NCBI GenBank assembly: GCA_025350985.1
Contig: JANXWU010000391.1
Location: forward strand, 1 to 7,938
Source: Spartobacteria bacterium
GTDB lineage: Bacteria; Verrucomicrobiota; Verrucomicrobiia; Chthoniobacterales; Chthoniobacteraceae
Direction: 5' to 3'
Length of the DNA: 7,938 nucleotides
The notes beneath the pieces are model-generated. The model was not told the DNA's origin. It worked only from the letters and a program-made list of their open reading frames with translations, and searched no databases. Positions 6,838 through 7,938 of the stretch are shown one piece after another. The first letter of the stretch is position 1. Each line of letters starts with the position of its first letter. The position numbers and the translations under genes were made by a program.

Positions 6838-6852
6838 CATCTTCCTCTGCGG

Positions 6853-7404
6853 TCAGTCCATCCGGTAATGCACGCTCACCGCGCGGTAAATCTCCGCGCC
6901 TTTTTCCGCGGCGAAATAGAAGAGCTGCACCGCCGCGTTGTTCCGGTTCCACTTGTAGCCGACGAGCGTTTGCATCACCTCCCCCTCGGGTGCCTTTGAC
7001 CGCGCGACGAGCTGCCCGACTCCATATTTTTGCTCGAGCTGACGGCGCACCGAAGCCATGAAGTCGTCGTACTTCGAGCTGTCCCAATCCGGATTCTGGT
7101 ACTGCAACTCGACCTCGACCAGTTGATCCGCTTTGAAATAAAACATTGTTCGTTTCAAGTTGGCCGAGACCAGTCCATCGACACTCCAAACGGTGCGTCC
7201 ATCCTCCTGTTTGCGACGCTCGACGATCTGCGCTTTCGCACCTTTGAGCAACGCCTCCAGTCGCGCCTGCGTCTCACCCCAGCTCAAACCGAACGGCGGT
7301 TTGATCTCTTCTCCGGGAATTGCGCTGACGATTGGCGCGAGGAGCACAGACGCGAACGCCAACCACGCGCTGACAATTTTCCCTTTGTGCCCTGCCATTT
7401 TCAT
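6853..7404 (-). CDS. Predicted secreted protein of unknown function
   Basis: I do not recognise this 183-residue protein. It starts with a typical Sec signal peptide: a basic N-region (MKMAGHKGK), a hydrophobic core around residues 10-26, and a VSA cleavage site near residue 28. The mature part, about 155 residues, opens with FGLSWGETQARLEALL, resembling the start of many small periplasmic or lipoprotein-like domains. Alternating beta-rich segments follow (TMFYFKADQLVEVELQYQ, VQLFYFAAEKG), with a helix SSKYDDFMASVRRQLEQKYG between them. It has no cysteines in the mature part and no catalytic motif that I can name. The ATG at 7404 is chosen for the signal peptide; an ATG at 7398 is nearly as good. 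A GTG at 7470 overlapping the aspS stop would add 22 residues. The gene lies 62 bp after aspS on the same strand and may be co-transcribed with it. Confidence 0.8.
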   Translation of the reverse strand: MKMAGHKGKIVSAWLAFASVLLAPIVSAIPGEEIKPPFGLSWGETQARLEALLKGAKAQIVERRKQEDGRTVWSVDGLVSANLKRTMFYFKADQLVEVELQYQNPDWDSSKYDDFMASVRRQLEQKYGVGQLVARSKAPEGEVMQTLVGYKWNRNNAAVQLFYFAAEKGAEIYRAVSVHYRMD

Positions 7405-7466
7405 GAAGAAAAACTGAGCCGCGGATTTACTCCAATCCGCGAGGCGCGTCAAACCACTCGGCGCAA

Positions 7467-7938
7467 TCACGCCTTCTTCGTCGTCTGAATGTAAAGCTCG
7501 CGCAGCAGCTTGGATTCGATCTCCAGCGGCGAGTTCGTCATCAGGTCGCAGCCGCGATTATTTTTGGGAAATGCGATCACTTCCCGGATGCTCTGCGCGC
7601 CGCAGATGAGCATCACGAGCCGGTCCAGCCCGAGCGCGATGCCGCCGTGTGGCGGCGCGCCGAACGAAAAGGCCCTCAAGAGATGCGCGAATTTCTTCTG
7701 CTGTTCCTCCGGCGTGACGCCCAGCACCTCGAACATTTTCGCCTGCAAATCGCGCTCGTGAATTCGGATCGAGCCGCCGCCGATTTCCACGCCGTTAAGC
7801 ACCACGTCATAAGCCACCGCTCGCACCTTGCCGTATTCGCCGCGTTCCAACAGCGGCACGTCCTCCGCCTTCGGCCGCGTGAACGGATGATGCACCGCAA
7901 CCCATTGGTCTCCCTCCTGCATCCACGCCAGCAGCGGA
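7467..7938 (-). CDS. aspS: Aspartyl-tRNA synthetase, C-terminal part (5' end outside window)
   Basis: These are the last 156 or so residues of a bacterial-type class II aspartyl-tRNA synthetase, which charges tRNA-Asp (or tRNA-Asp and tRNA-Asn in non-discriminating forms) with aspartate. The visible part begins in PLLAWMQEGDQWVAVHHPFTRP, in the part of the catalytic domain after the GAD insertion. VAYDVVLNGVEIGGGSIRIH follows, contributing to the active site. Motif 3 is GGIALGLDRLVMLICG, with the ATP-binding arginine in the DR pair. IREVIAFPKNNRGCDLMTNSP and a short C-terminal helix end the protein. The anticodon-binding domain and motifs 1 and 2 are outside the window, so discrimination between tRNA-Asp and tRNA-Asn cannot be judged. 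The gene runs toward the secreted-protein gene. Its TGA stop overlaps a possible GTG start by four bases. Confidence 0.96.
   Translation of the reverse strand, partial: PLLAWMQEGDQWVAVHHPFTRPKAEDVPLLERGEYGKVRAVAYDVVLNGVEIGGGSIRIHERDLQAKMFEVLGVTPEEQQKKFAHLLRAFSFGAPPHGGIALGLDRLVMLICGAQSIREVIAFPKNNRGCDLMTNSPLEIESKLLRELYIQTTKKA

Noticed and set aside
6574..6840. Open frames on the minus strand within the palindrome after ilvB
   Set aside because: The inverted-repeat structure explains the sequence, and the translations are low-complexity with no domain signal.
1..7938. CRISPR array, tRNA, rRNA or prophage/integrase genes
   Set aside because: No regularly spaced repeats, no cloverleaf-type tRNA sequence, and no phage or recombinase motifs were seen on either strand.

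Overview
The window is a GC-rich stretch of bacterial chromosome carrying mostly housekeeping metabolism. The gene complement, the weak or absent Shine-Dalgarno sequences and the many short palindromic intergenic repeats suggest a Verrucomicrobiota-like genome. This is an inference from gene style and recollection, not a database match. There are eight protein-coding genes, and both end genes are cut by the window edges. No rRNA, tRNA, CRISPR array or intact insertion sequence was seen.

Layout, left to right. The 3' half of a class II fumarase gene (1-762, +) is followed by a small AT-richer toxin-antitoxin pair of HicB/HicA type (805-1047 and 1121-1333, +) and a VOC/glyoxalase-fold protein (1369-1743, +). 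These converge on malate dehydrogenase (1812-2792, -), and a compound inverted repeat lies between them. Upstream of mdh is the GH77 4-alpha-glucanotransferase malQ (2943-4649, -), separated from it by two tight hairpins and a copy of a short dispersed repeat that supplies the malQ stop codon. malQ is divergent from the acetolactate synthase large subunit gene (4814-6595, +). After ilvB comes a roughly 180-bp imperfect palindrome with MITE-like ends. A predicted secreted protein of unknown function (6853-7404, -) and the 3' end of aspartyl-tRNA synthetase (7467-7938, -) complete the window.

Functionally, fumarase and malate dehydrogenase catalyse consecutive TCA-cycle steps (fumarate to malate to oxaloacetate). 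MalQ handles alpha-glucans, acetolactate synthase starts branched-chain amino acid synthesis, and AspRS serves translation. No single operon unites them. The accessory content is the HicBA module and the palindromic repeats. I found no large undescribed system. The most notable signals are the MITE-like palindrome after ilvB, the repeat-derived spacer inside hicBA, and the structured repeats at gene ends.
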